64,000 nucleotides of DNA from Nocardiopsis sp. ATB16-24 (GTDB lineage Bacteria; Actinomycetota; Actinomycetes; Streptosporangiales; Streptosporangiaceae), in contig NZ_JASCXJ010000007.1 of the NCBI RefSeq assembly GCF_030271535.1, forward strand, positions 124,001 to 188,000, written 5' to 3'. Below, one piece after another: positions 33,530-41,746 of the stretch. Numbering within the stretch: position 1 is the first letter of the stretch; each line of letters begins with the position of its first letter. Both the position numbers and the translations under genes were made by a program. The notes beneath the pieces were generated by a model that made no database searches, was not told where the DNA came from, and worked only from the letters and a program-made list of their open reading frames with translations.

Positions 33530-33581
33530 ACGACGGCGGGCGGTCGACCGCACCGGAGTGCGGTCGGCCGTCCGCCGTCGT
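33530..33581. terminator. 24-bp near-perfect stem between convergent DUF4235 and DUF4193 genes
   Basis: Positions 33530-33553 pair with 33558-33581 around CGGA, with only two G-T mismatches in 24 pairs. It should stop transcription from both sides. Confidence 0.75.
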
Positions 33582-33719
33582 GTTCGGCCGCACCTTCCGG
33601 AGGAGGAGACGCGAGCCGGGGAGAGCGGCGCGTTCACGGAACGCGCCGGATCTCGATGGGGTTCGCCCGCGCGGAAGGGAGTTGTCGGAACTGGAGGGTT
33701 CAGACGCGGTCCCGTCCGC

Positions 33720-34016
33720 TCAGGCGCATTCCCTACAGACCAGCTGGCCTGCGCGCTGCTCGGCGAGCTGACTGCGGTGCTGCACCAGGAAGCAACGCGA
33801 GCAGGTGAACTCGTCGGCCTGACGTGGGAGCACACGCACCGCGAGCTCTTCGCCCGACAGGTCCGCACCGGGCAGTTCCATGCCCTCGGCGACCTCGTCG
33901 GGGTCGACGTCGATCGTGCCGGTTCCCTTGTCCACTCGCCGTGCCTGCAACTCCTGGAGGCTATCTTCGTTGATGTCCTCGTCGGTCTTGCGCGGGCTGT
34001 CGTAGTCGGTGGCCAT
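33720..34016 (-). CDS. DUF4193 family zinc-ribbon protein
   Basis: 98-aa protein of the strictly actinobacterial DUF4193 family. The N-terminus is acidic (MATDYDSPRKTDEDINEDSLQEL). The C-terminal half has a four-Cys metal site, FTCSRCFLVQHRSQL then QLVCRECA, so it likely binds one zinc. ATG 34016 is preferred to a start 5 codons upstream because the family begins MATDYD. Its function is unknown; the small size and zinc knuckle suggest a nucleic acid or polymerase partner. It is monocistronic. Confidence 0.9.
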   Translation of the reverse strand: MATDYDSPRKTDEDINEDSLQELQARRVDKGTGTIDVDPDEVAEGMELPGADLSGEELAVRVLPRQADEFTCSRCFLVQHRSQLAEQRAGQLVCRECA

Positions 34017-34483
34017 CTCTGCTAACTCCATCCCCCTCGTTCAGTGCCTCGTCGCGCGGGTGTAACGCTTGAGAGACCTTCGTTGTGCCCGGTTCGGCCG
34101 ATGAATTCTCCCGACTTCAGCGGACCATGTCCCCCTCCCGGGCCACTGTCCACGGACCGGCAGTACTTCCACTGGGTCATGACCGAAGGCGGACACGTGC
34201 GGATACCGCCCAAGGGATCGATTTCCCTGTGTACTACCCAGCGTCGGGTGGCTCATAGACCTGGAGAATCCGTTTCCGCTCATCCCGGACAAAGCGCGAA
34301 ACACATCCGGGAGCAGGCGAAAACCCGAACATGCCCACGTCAGGAGGTATTCCTTCCGTGTCCACGCCGGGGGAAGCATACCCACCCGAGACCGGCACCC
34401 GTGACACGGGTGGACGTGTCTTCGGACACGTATAGATACCACGAAGCGTGGTCGAGCGCAGCTTGGCCTCGTGAGGCCGGAGA
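34017..34483. other. Gene-free stretch between DUF4193 and the sensor kinase
   Basis: 467 bp holding the DUF4193 promoter on the minus strand and the 3' end of the kinase transcript. It is less GC-rich than coding DNA. I see no ORF with normal codon bias and no clear hairpin terminator for the kinase. Confidence 0.4.
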
Positions 34484-35704
34484 TCACCCGCGCGGTACGG
34501 GCAGACAGACCGTGACGACGAGCCCGCCCGCGGCGCGCGGCCAGGCGGTCACCATGCCCTCATGGGCGCGTACCACCGAGCGGACGATGGACAACCCCAG
34601 TCCCGCGCTGCGGCCGGAACCGAGCCGGTCGCCGGAGCCGCGGCGGAAGGGTTCGAAGAGGCCCTCGATCTCGTAGGCGGGGATGACCTTACCGGAGTTC
34701 TCCACCTGCACGGCGGGCATGCCCTCGTACATGCCGCTGCGGACGGTGATCTCGCCCTGGTCGACGTTGTACTTGAGGGCGTTCTCCACCAGGTTGCCCA
34801 CAAGGCGTTCCAAGAGCACGGGATCACCGATCACGGGAGCGGGTCTCAGGTCCTGGTTCAGGCGCAGACCGGACTCCGACAACTCCTTGTCCATCTGGCT
34901 GAGCACCGTACCGGCCACCTCCCCCAGGTCGACCCGGGCGCGGACCTCCAGCTCCCGGTCGCTCTTGGCGAGGAAGAGCAGTCCGTCGATGAGGCGTTCG
35001 TGGCGGGCGTTGGTCTCCAGCAGGGTCTGCCCGACGGTCTTGAGGTCGGGAGAGACGTCCGGGGCGCTGAGCGCCACCTCCAACAGGGTGCGGTTGATCG
35101 CCAGCGGGGTGCGCAGTTCGTGCGAGGCGTTGGCGACGAAGCGCCGTTGACCGTCGAAGGCCCGGTCCAGACGCTCCAGCATGCCGTCGAAGGTGTCGGC
35201 GAGTTCGCGGATCTCGTCGTCGGGGCCGGACAGGGCGATGCGCTCGTGCAAGGAGCGCTCCGACAGATGGCGCGCGATACGGGTGATCTTCTGCAACGGG
35301 GACAGCGCACGTCCCGCCACGGCGTAGCCCAGAGCGACCGCCAACAGGCCCACCAGGAACAACGCGAGCAGCGAGAACCGGGTGACGTGGGTGAGCACCT
35401 CTTCGATGAGGTAGCGGTGGGCGATCAGCTCCGAGACGTTCTCCTCGTCCAGGAGGGCGTTGAGCAGAAGCGCGACGATCAGGTAGTTGACCAGGACCAG
35501 CACCGACCCGGCCGCGAAGAACAGCATCCCGTAGATGAGTGTGAGCCGTGCCCGCAGGCTGAGGTTGTCGGTGAAACGACGGACCTGGTCCGCGGACCGC
35601 TCGCCCTTCCCCGGCACCGGGGCGTTCAGGCGTCGCCACCCGCCGGTGTCGCCGGGGCGGCCGGGGCCCGCCCGCTCCGGTCCCGGCCGTTCCTCGTGGC
35701 TCAC
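34484..35704 (-). CDS. Two-component sensor histidine kinase
   Basis: 406-aa inner-membrane kinase. About 45 cytosolic residues come first. TM1 (LTLIYGMLFFAAGSVLVLVNYLIVALLL) is followed by a short extracellular loop of about 25 residues, then TM2 (FSLLALFLVGLLAVALGYAVAG), a HAMP linker (ALSPLQKITRIARHLSERSL), a HisKA domain with His195 in ASHELRTPL, and an HATPase_c with N-box NLVENALKY and G-boxes around SAGLGLSIVRSVV. The tiny sensor loop suggests it reads a membrane or envelope signal. GTG 35704 overlaps the response regulator stop (GTGA), so kinase and regulator are co-translated. Confidence 0.93.
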   Translation of the reverse strand: MSHEERPGPERAGPGRPGDTGGWRRLNAPVPGKGERSADQVRRFTDNLSLRARLTLIYGMLFFAAGSVLVLVNYLIVALLLNALLDEENVSELIAHRYLIEEVLTHVTRFSLLALFLVGLLAVALGYAVAGRALSPLQKITRIARHLSERSLHERIALSGPDDEIRELADTFDGMLERLDRAFDGQRRFVANASHELRTPLAINRTLLEVALSAPDVSPDLKTVGQTLLETNARHERLIDGLLFLAKSDRELEVRARVDLGEVAGTVLSQMDKELSESGLRLNQDLRPAPVIGDPVLLERLVGNLVENALKYNVDQGEITVRSGMYEGMPAVQVENSGKVIPAYEIEGLFEPFRRGSGDRLGSGRSAGLGLSIVRSVVRAHEGMVTAWPRAAGGLVVTVCLPVPRG

Positions 35705-36354
35705 AGCCGATACCCCGCACCGGGGACGGTGTGGATGACCGGCGGCTCGCCGAGCTTCTTGCGCAGGGTCATGACGGTGACGCGGACGACGTTGGTGAAG
35801 GGGTCGGCGTTCTCGTCCCAGGCCTTCTCCAGCAGCCCCTCGGCGCTGACCACGGTCCCCTGCGCGCGCATGAGCACTTGCAGGACGGCGAACTCCTTCG
35901 GTGTGAGGGAAACCTCCCGACCGTCACGGTGCACACGGTGGTTGGCCGGGTCCAGGGTGATGCCGTGACGCTCCAGGACGGGGGGCAGCGGAGGAGCCGA
36001 GCGACGGCCCAGAGCACGTATCCGGGCGATGAGTTCGGCGAAGGCGAAGGGTTTGGCCAGGTAGTCGTCCGCGCCGATGGTCAGACCCTCGACCTTGTCC
36101 TGGACACCACCGGAGGCGGTGAGCATCAGGATCCGGCCGTTGTAGTTCTCCTGGACCAGGGAGCGGGCGACGTCGTCACCGTGGACACCGGGCAGGTCGC
36201 GGTCGAGCACGATCACGTCGTAGTCGTTGATCATGGTGTGCTCCAGAGCGGTGTCGCCGTCGTAGACCACGTCCACGGCCATCGCCTCGCGTCTCAGACC
36301 GACCGCCACGGCATCGGCCAGGACCCGTTCGTCTTCGACCACGAGTACGCGCAC
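35701..36354 (-). CDS. OmpR-family response regulator
   Basis: 217-aa regulator. The receiver domain covers residues 1-115, with acidic pocket VVEDER, phospho-acceptor Asp51 (VIVLDRDLPG) and Lys101 (LAKPF). The C-terminal winged helix (about 125-215) ends with the RVTVMTLRKKLGEPPVIHTVPGAGYRL pattern (recognition helix and wing). GTG 36354 gives the standard start VRVLVVED with AAGGG 6 nt before it. It is the first gene of a two-gene operon with the kinase. The 5' region carries twin hairpins at 36393 and 36587. Confidence 0.94.
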   Translation of the reverse strand: MRVLVVEDERVLADAVAVGLRREAMAVDVVYDGDTALEHTMINDYDVIVLDRDLPGVHGDDVARSLVQENYNGRILMLTASGGVQDKVEGLTIGADDYLAKPFAFAELIARIRALGRRSAPPLPPVLERHGITLDPANHRVHRDGREVSLTPKEFAVLQVLMRAQGTVVSAEGLLEKAWDENADPFTNVVRVTVMTLRKKLGEPPVIHTVPGAGYRL

Positions 36355-36392
36355 GTCGCCCTTCCACAGCGTCGTTCCGAGAGGGAAAGGGG

Positions 36393-36430
36393 GCCGCTGC
36401 CGGCGCATCCCCCAACACACCGGCAGCGGC
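36393..36430 (-). repeat. Twin hairpin A in the response-regulator 5' region
   Basis: An 11-bp perfect stem (GCCGCTGCCGG / CCGGCAGCGGC) with a 16-nt loop containing ATCCCCCAAC, 39 nt before the regulator start. It matches hairpin B in 21 of 22 bases of the left arm plus loop. Confidence 0.6.
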
Positions 36431-36586
36431 GTTCTTGGTCCCGGCCGCGTCATCCGTTCTCTCACAGCCGGGGTAAGGAGACGGTAAACCCGTCGCGGTG
36501 GTCCCGCGAACCGAGCCGCTCTCCTCGCCCCGCACCGGCACGGGCGCTGGGCCGGGAGCTCCATGGCTCCCCTGCGCACGGGGAGG

Positions 36587-36619
36587 CGCTGCCGGCGAAT
36601 CCCCCAACCGCCGGCAGCG
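36587..36619 (-). repeat. Twin hairpin B in the response-regulator 5' region
   Basis: An 11-bp perfect stem (CGCTGCCGGCG / CGCCGGCAGCG) around AATCCCCCAAC, 192 nt from hairpin A and in the same orientation. The conserved loop suggests a recognised element and not just a terminator. Confidence 0.6.
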
Positions 36620-37040
36620 ACCCAACCCCGCACGTCTCGAATCTGACACATCAAGAATAAGGAACAAGTAAGCGTGGGCGTTCTTTTGGGAGTGTGTCCT
36701 GTGCCACCCTTGACCGCCTTTTGGGTCGGCGGGAGCGACCGGCACGGCGCACGGCGTCACGGATCCCGTGGTGGGCGGTCTTCCCGAGCCCCGCGGCCGG
36801 GAGCGCCTCCGGTCACCCGGCTGGACACGGAAAAATCATGTGGAATTGGTGGTTTGGGTCTCAACACGGTGCGGTAGAGATAGAAAGCGCGCGCGTGGAC
36901 ACCGGCCTTCCGCCGGACCGCGACGGGCACGCATGTCACGGGGATGTGACTACTTCGATCGTGCGGACGCTTCGGCGTGCGCTGAGCGACTCGCGCCGGG
37001 ACACGGTCGTGCCCCGGTGCCTACCCCTGAAAGAGGTGCA

Positions 37041-37205
37041 ATGGGCGAGTTCCACGCGGAGATCAAGGGCCGTATCAACGAGACCCACCAGTCGCTCCAA
37101 GCCGCCAGAGCGGCCGGAGACGACTTCCTCGCCGACACGCACGCGTCGGAGCTGGAAGACCTTTACCGCATCGCGGCTCGTAACGGCGTCGACACCTACG
37201 CCTAG
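37041..37205 (+). CDS. Small hypothetical protein
   Basis: 54-aa protein, MGEFHAEIKGRINE at the start, then a predicted all-helical, charged sequence (SLQAARAAGDDFLADTHASELEDLYRIAARNGVD). ATG 37041 has AAGAGGTGC right upstream, a good ribosome site, and the codons have strong third-position GC. It has no signal peptide or cysteine. The helical hairpin suggests a small adaptor or dimer; its function is unknown. It is monocistronic and is followed by a 15-bp terminator shared with the inositol phosphatase gene. It is too short to stand out among longer overlapping frames but is well supported. Confidence 0.78.
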   Translation: MGEFHAEIKGRINETHQSLQAARAAGDDFLADTHASELEDLYRIAARNGVDTYA

Positions 37206-37331
37206 GGTCCGGCAAGGTCCCCCGAGCCACCGCGAGCGGGGAGAACGCCCAGGGGTCGCGCGCCCCGGGCGCCCGTACGCGAAGCCGCGTGCGGCGGAGG
37301 TTCGAGGAGGACACCACCCGTATCGTCCCCC

Positions 37332-37366
37332 GGGCGGGGCGTGGAGCACGACTCCACGCCCCGCCC
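37332..37366. terminator. 15-bp stem between convergent genes
   Basis: GGGCGGGGCGTGGAG (37332-37346) pairs perfectly with CTCCACGCCCCGCCC (37352-37366), loop CACGA. Confidence 0.7.
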
Positions 37367-37405
37367 TTCGTCCGTCCGGGCCAAACGCCGGTCCCACCGA
37401 CCGTC

Positions 37406-38218
37406 TCATCCGTCGGTGTCGGCTCCCAGCGGGGCGAGGAGTTCGTCCAGTGCCTCGTAGAGCCCGGGGGGCCCCGCGATGACCAGGTCCTCACTGGGCG
37501 GTCCGCCGCGCGCCCCCGCCACGCGTACGCCCGCCTCCTGCGCGATCAGACTGGGAGCGGCCCAGTCCCAGAGGTTGAGACCCCGTTCGTAGTAGGCGTT
37601 GTAGTAACCTTCCGCCAACCCGACCAGGTCCAGGGCGGCCGAGCCGCCTCTGCGAATGTCCCGGACGTAGGGGATCACCCCCTGAAGGACCTGGGCCTGC
37701 CGGAGACGGCGCCGGGAGGAATAACCGAAGCCGGTGGCGACCAGGGCCCGCTCCAGCGGCACGGCCGGTGGCGCCTGGAGCACGCGGCCGTCACGGCGCG
37801 CGCCTCCGCCGAGCACGGCCTCGTACATCCGGCCCCGCCCGGGGACGTTCACGGCGGCCGCGACGACCACGCCGTCCACCTCCGCCGCGACGCACACGCC
37901 CCAGTCGGGCTGTCCGTAGAGATAGTTGACGGTGCCGTCGATGGGATCGACGACCCAACGCACTCCGCTGGTGCCCTCCTCGTCATCGCCCTCCTCCCCC
38001 AGGACCGCGTCGTCGGGACGCGCGGCGAGCAGACGGGTGCGGATGAGGTCCTCGGTGGCCCGGTCCATCTCTGTGACGACGTCGGTGGGGCTGGACTTGG
38101 TGTCGAGCACGGTGATGCCCTCCTGCCCCCGCGCGGCGAGTTCGCCCGCCTCCGCCGCCACGGCGACGGCCAGGTCGCGCAGGCTCTCCCGTTCGGATAC
38201 GGCGTCGGTGGTGCCCAA
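37406..38218 (-). CDS. Inositol monophosphatase family protein
   Basis: 270-aa Mg-dependent phosphatase of the IMPase/SuhB family. Metal and substrate motifs are VLGEEGDDEEG (Glu pair, about 75-85), WVVDPIDGTVNYLYG (about 91-105) and the C-terminal LNLWDWAAPSLIAQEAG. TTG 38218 is the start best supported: GGGAGGA lies 8 nt upstream and upstream frames are Pro/Arg-rich. It probably dephosphorylates inositol-1-phosphate or a related sugar phosphate (phosphatidylinositol or mycothiol supply). Its own transcript is bounded by the 37332 terminator. Confidence 0.9.
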   Translation of the reverse strand: MGTTDAVSERESLRDLAVAVAAEAGELAARGQEGITVLDTKSSPTDVVTEMDRATEDLIRTRLLAARPDDAVLGEEGDDEEGTSGVRWVVDPIDGTVNYLYGQPDWGVCVAAEVDGVVVAAAVNVPGRGRMYEAVLGGGARRDGRVLQAPPAVPLERALVATGFGYSSRRRLRQAQVLQGVIPYVRDIRRGGSAALDLVGLAEGYYNAYYERGLNLWDWAAPSLIAQEAGVRVAGARGGPPSEDLVIAGPPGLYEALDELLAPLGADTDG

Positions 38219-38319
38219 AGGATGTCCTCCCGGTCGTGGAGTGGTCTGGTGTACGGGATCGCCTCCCGGACGTGGACCCGGCCGGGCATCGCGGTGACAC
38301 CCGGCCGGGACACGGCGGA

Positions 38320-40353
38320 TCAGAGCAGTTCGGGCCTGCTCCACTCCTTGCCGTGCACATGGTGGTCGAGGAAGGCGAACACCGTCTCGTACCAGATCCG
38401 GGCGTTCCCCGGCGTGAGTATCCAGTGGTTCTCGTCGGGGAAGTAGAGGAACTTGGCGTCCACCTCGTGCAGCATCAGGTCGCGCCACAGGCGCAGGCCC
38501 TCGGAGATGGGCACCCGGTAGTCCTTGTCACCGTGGATGACGAGCATCGGTGTACGGATGTCGCTCGCGCGCAGGTGCGGTGAGTTCAGGGTGTAGCGTT
38601 CGGGACGCTCCACCGGGGTGCCGAACTCGTGCTCCCACACCGGCGGGTAGTCGGTGGTCCCGCTGAAGGCGTCCAGGCCCCACAGGGAGGCGTGGGAGAC
38701 GATGGCCCGGAAGCGGTCGGTGTGGCCGGCGATCCAGTTGGCCATGTAGCCGCCGAAGGAGCCGCCCATCATGGCGGTGCGTTCGGCGTCGATGTCCTCA
38801 CGCGCCTCGGCGGCGTCGGTGATGGCCATGACGTCGGCGAAGGTGCGCGGTCCCCACTTGCCCCAGGCCCGGCGCAGCATGTCCTGCCCGTAGCCGGTGG
38901 ACAGGGCGGGGTCCGGCAGCAGGACGGCGTAGCCGCGGGCGGCGAGCAGCCAGGGGTTCCAGCGCCAGGACCACCCGTTGAAGCTCATGTAGGGGCCTCC
39001 GTGGACCCAGAGCATGAGCGGGGCGGGTGACTCCGCGGACGCCTCCTCGGGCAGCACCAGCCAGGCGCGGACGCGTGTGCCGTCGTCGACGGTGGTCTCG
39101 ATCTCGGTGAGCGTGCCGGGCATGCTCAGCTCCGACCCGGGCGTGCGCAGGCGGGTGGGCTGGCCGTCGGTGGCGTCGGCCGCCAGTCGCACGGGGGCCG
39201 GCGGGGAGTCCCAGGCGTCACGCAGGGCGTACACGTACCGGCCGTCGGGGGAGGGGTTGATGTTGCTGTAGGCACCGTGGTCACCGGTGATACGGGTGAC
39301 CTCCCCGCTGTCCAGATCGATCCGGAAGACGGGACGACGGCCGTTCTCGTCGGCCACCATGAAGACCGCACCGGAGTCGGCGGCCCAGGCGAGTTCGCGC
39401 GGCCACAGCTCGTGCTCGGGAAGCAGGTCACGTCCCTGTCCGGTGGCCAGGTCGATGAGCCAGGCGGTCTGGTCACGGGGCTCACCGTCGTACTCGCCTT
39501 CGGAACCGCGGACGAGCAGGACGTGGCGTCCGTCCGGAGAGACGAGCGGACCGCCGAAGTCGTGGTCGGGGTCGGAGGCCAGGGTACGACGCTCCCCGGT
39601 GGCGGTGTCGATGGCGACGATGTCGGAACGGTGGGCGCCCCTGCCGACGGGGACCCGCCACTCGGTGAGCAGGAGGCCGCCGTCGGGGCTCAGCGCGGCA
39701 CCGGCGTTGAGCAGGGCCGTCCCGGCGTCGGGGGTCAGGTCCCGCAACTCGCCCAGACGGGCGTCGTCGTCGGCGGGCGGATCGGCGACGAAGTGACGGG
39801 GATGGTCGGGACCGACGTCGCTGTCCCAGGAGCGCACGGGCAGCGTCTCGTGGAGGATCGCGGTGACTCCGGCCTCCTCACGTGCCTTGCGTGCCTGCTT
39901 GTCGGCCTCCTCGTCCTGGCTGCCCGGGAGGGTCTTGGAGGTCAGGGCGACCAGGCCCGAGTTCCGGGCGACGGTGAAGGAGCCGATCCCGCCGGGCCGG
40001 GAGGCGACCTGGCGGGCCTCGCCGCCGTCGGCGGGCAGCAGCCACAGGGCGGCCCCGGTCCCCTCCTCCTTGGACTCGGGGTCGGGTCGACCGGTGGTGA
40101 ACAGGACCGAACCGTCGGGGAGGAAGCCGACGGTGCCCTCGCCCTTGGCCGAGCGGGTCAGGCGCCTGGGGGCGCCTCCGCCCTCGGACTCGGGAAGGAC
40201 GTCGATCTCCCACAGGGCGCTGCGGAAGGAGGTGGAGTCGGGGGCGAGGCCACTGACGGGTGCCACCAGGCGGGTGCCGTCCGGTGACAGGCGTAGCCCG
40301 TTGACACGGCGGAGGCGGACGTACTCCGGTAGTTCATACCAGGAACGGACCAA
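38320..40353 (-). CDS. S9 family prolyl oligopeptidase-like peptidase
   Basis: 677-aa cytosolic serine peptidase. The N-terminal beta-propeller (about 1-400) shows repeated strand pairs such as RLSPDGTRLVAPVSG, VSPDGRHVLLVRG and PSPDGRYVYALRD. The C-terminal alpha/beta-hydrolase has Ser in GGSFGGYMANW (about 534), Asp in HGDKDYRVP and His in PDENHWI. This is the dipeptidyl/acylaminoacyl-peptidase layout. TTG 40353 is used with AGGAG about 10 nt upstream; no ATG lies nearby in frame. It likely degrades short peptides. It sits alone between the IMPase and ferrochelatase genes. Confidence 0.93.
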   Translation of the reverse strand: MVRSWYELPEYVRLRRVNGLRLSPDGTRLVAPVSGLAPDSTSFRSALWEIDVLPESEGGGAPRRLTRSAKGEGTVGFLPDGSVLFTTGRPDPESKEEGTGAALWLLPADGGEARQVASRPGGIGSFTVARNSGLVALTSKTLPGSQDEEADKQARKAREEAGVTAILHETLPVRSWDSDVGPDHPRHFVADPPADDDARLGELRDLTPDAGTALLNAGAALSPDGGLLLTEWRVPVGRGAHRSDIVAIDTATGERRTLASDPDHDFGGPLVSPDGRHVLLVRGSEGEYDGEPRDQTAWLIDLATGQGRDLLPEHELWPRELAWAADSGAVFMVADENGRRPVFRIDLDSGEVTRITGDHGAYSNINPSPDGRYVYALRDAWDSPPAPVRLAADATDGQPTRLRTPGSELSMPGTLTEIETTVDDGTRVRAWLVLPEEASAESPAPLMLWVHGGPYMSFNGWSWRWNPWLLAARGYAVLLPDPALSTGYGQDMLRRAWGKWGPRTFADVMAITDAAEAREDIDAERTAMMGGSFGGYMANWIAGHTDRFRAIVSHASLWGLDAFSGTTDYPPVWEHEFGTPVERPERYTLNSPHLRASDIRTPMLVIHGDKDYRVPISEGLRLWRDLMLHEVDAKFLYFPDENHWILTPGNARIWYETVFAFLDHHVHGKEWSRPELL

Positions 40354-40583
40354 GACACATGCTCCTACGTCTACTCGTGCTCCGGCCCGTCCCGATCGGG
40401 GAGGACCGTGGGGGAGCCGACTCCCCTCACCCGCACCGAGGTGGGGTCATCAGCGTTTACCCCACCCTGTCACACCCGGCTCCCCCCGTGCTCGGCCTCC
40501 TACCGACGGTCCGGTTCGAAGGAGTGCCGCGAGCGTCACGCCCGCCGCGGACCGGTGGCGCGACCTACCGGCCGCACCGGCCC

Positions 40584-41603
40584 TCACGCCGGGCAGGAGC
40601 AGTCCGTGCACCGTGCCAGGGTGCTCAGGCGCCGGGGTTCGGCCTGACCGGTGTACTCGCGGACCAGGTCGGTGACCATGGTCACGAACGCGGGATGCAT
40701 GCCGGAGCTGAGCGCGCGCTCATAGCCCAGGCCCACCTTCCTGGCCGTCTCCCGTGCCTCCACGTCCAGGTCGAACTTGACCTCCATGTGGTCGGAGACG
40801 AAGCCGTGCGGGACCACGACCACCGCCGGAACGCCCTCGGCCGCCAGCTCCTCCATGCGGTCGTTGATGTCCGGCTCCAGCCAGGGCTGGCTGGGAGGAC
40901 CGCTGCGGCTCTGGTAGACGACCTCGTGGTCGTGGTCACCGCCGAGTCGCTCCACCACCAGGCGCGCCGCCTCGGCGAGCTGGGCCCCGTAGGCCCCTTC
41001 GGGGCCGAACGCGTGGCCCGGACCACCGCTGGCCTCGGCCATGGAGGTCGGGATGGAATGGGCGGAGAAGAGCAGGCGGGCGCCCTCGCGTTGACCGTCG
41101 GGCAGGGCGTCCAAGGCCGCGCGGGTGTGCTCGACCAACGGCTCGATGAATCCCGGGTGGTCGTAGAAGGGGCGGATGAGGTCCACTTCGGGGGCGTCCT
41201 CGCCCAACGCGGCGCGGGCCCGGGCGATGTCCTCCTCGTAGGCGGTACGGCTGGACCAGTTGCAGTAGGCGGAGGTGGCCAGTGCCAGCACCCGGCGCAC
41301 CCCGTCCTCCTTCATCCGGGCGAGGGTGTCGGTGAGCATCGGCGCCCAGAAACGGTTGCCCCAGTAGACCGGCAACTCGATCCCCTTGGCGGAGAAGTCC
41401 GCGGTGATCGCGGAGAGGAGATCACGGCACTGCTGGTTGATGGGACTCACACCACCGAAGAGGAAGTAGTGCTCACCGACCTCGGCGAGCCGTTCGCGCG
41501 GGATGTTGCGGCCACGGGTGACGTTCTCCAGGAACGGGATGACCTCGTCCTCGCCCTCCGGTCCGCCGAAGGAGATCAGCAAAAACGCGTCGTAGTAGCT
41601 CAT
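40584..41603 (-). CDS. hemH: Ferrochelatase (coproporphyrin III type)
   Basis: 339-aa cytosolic chelatase inserting Fe(II) into the porphyrin, in actinobacteria normally coproporphyrin III. Landmarks are YDAFLLISFGGPEG, GRNIP, LATSAYCNWSSRTAYEEDI, LLFSAHSIPTSM (catalytic His), VYQSRSGPP and VVVPHGFVSDHMEVKFDLD. One internal Cys (SAYCNW) and three near the end (CTDCSC) match the four [2Fe-2S] ligands of actinobacterial enzymes. ATG 41603 was chosen because the fold begins MSYYDAFLL; an upstream start adds 12 residues. It diverges from the aldonolactone oxidase. Confidence 0.94.
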   Translation of the reverse strand: MSYYDAFLLISFGGPEGEDEVIPFLENVTRGRNIPRERLAEVGEHYFLFGGVSPINQQCRDLLSAITADFSAKGIELPVYWGNRFWAPMLTDTLARMKEDGVRRVLALATSAYCNWSSRTAYEEDIARARAALGEDAPEVDLIRPFYDHPGFIEPLVEHTRAALDALPDGQREGARLLFSAHSIPTSMAEASGGPGHAFGPEGAYGAQLAEAARLVVERLGGDHDHEVVYQSRSGPPSQPWLEPDINDRMEELAAEGVPAVVVVPHGFVSDHMEVKFDLDVEARETARKVGLGYERALSSGMHPAFVTMVTDLVREYTGQAEPRRLSTLARCTDCSCPA

Positions 41604-41746
41604 GTGCCCTATGAAACCAGCTCCTGGGCGCCTGACCACGTCGGCTCCCGCAAAGCCGCGCTGTGGTCTTGGACTCTCCCCCGCCCGGACGACTCCGGGC
41701 CGTTGGGGCCCTGGCCACCCGGGTCCCCGGTCGCTAGGGTCTGCCC

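Larger units (their letters stand above)
36355..37040. other. Long divergent intergenic region
   Basis: 686 bp between the response regulator (minus) and a 54-aa gene (plus). Besides the two hairpin repeats it holds an AT-richer segment near 36640-36670 and another near 36830-36900, likely promoters. I see no ORF with correct codon bias. Confidence 0.5.
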
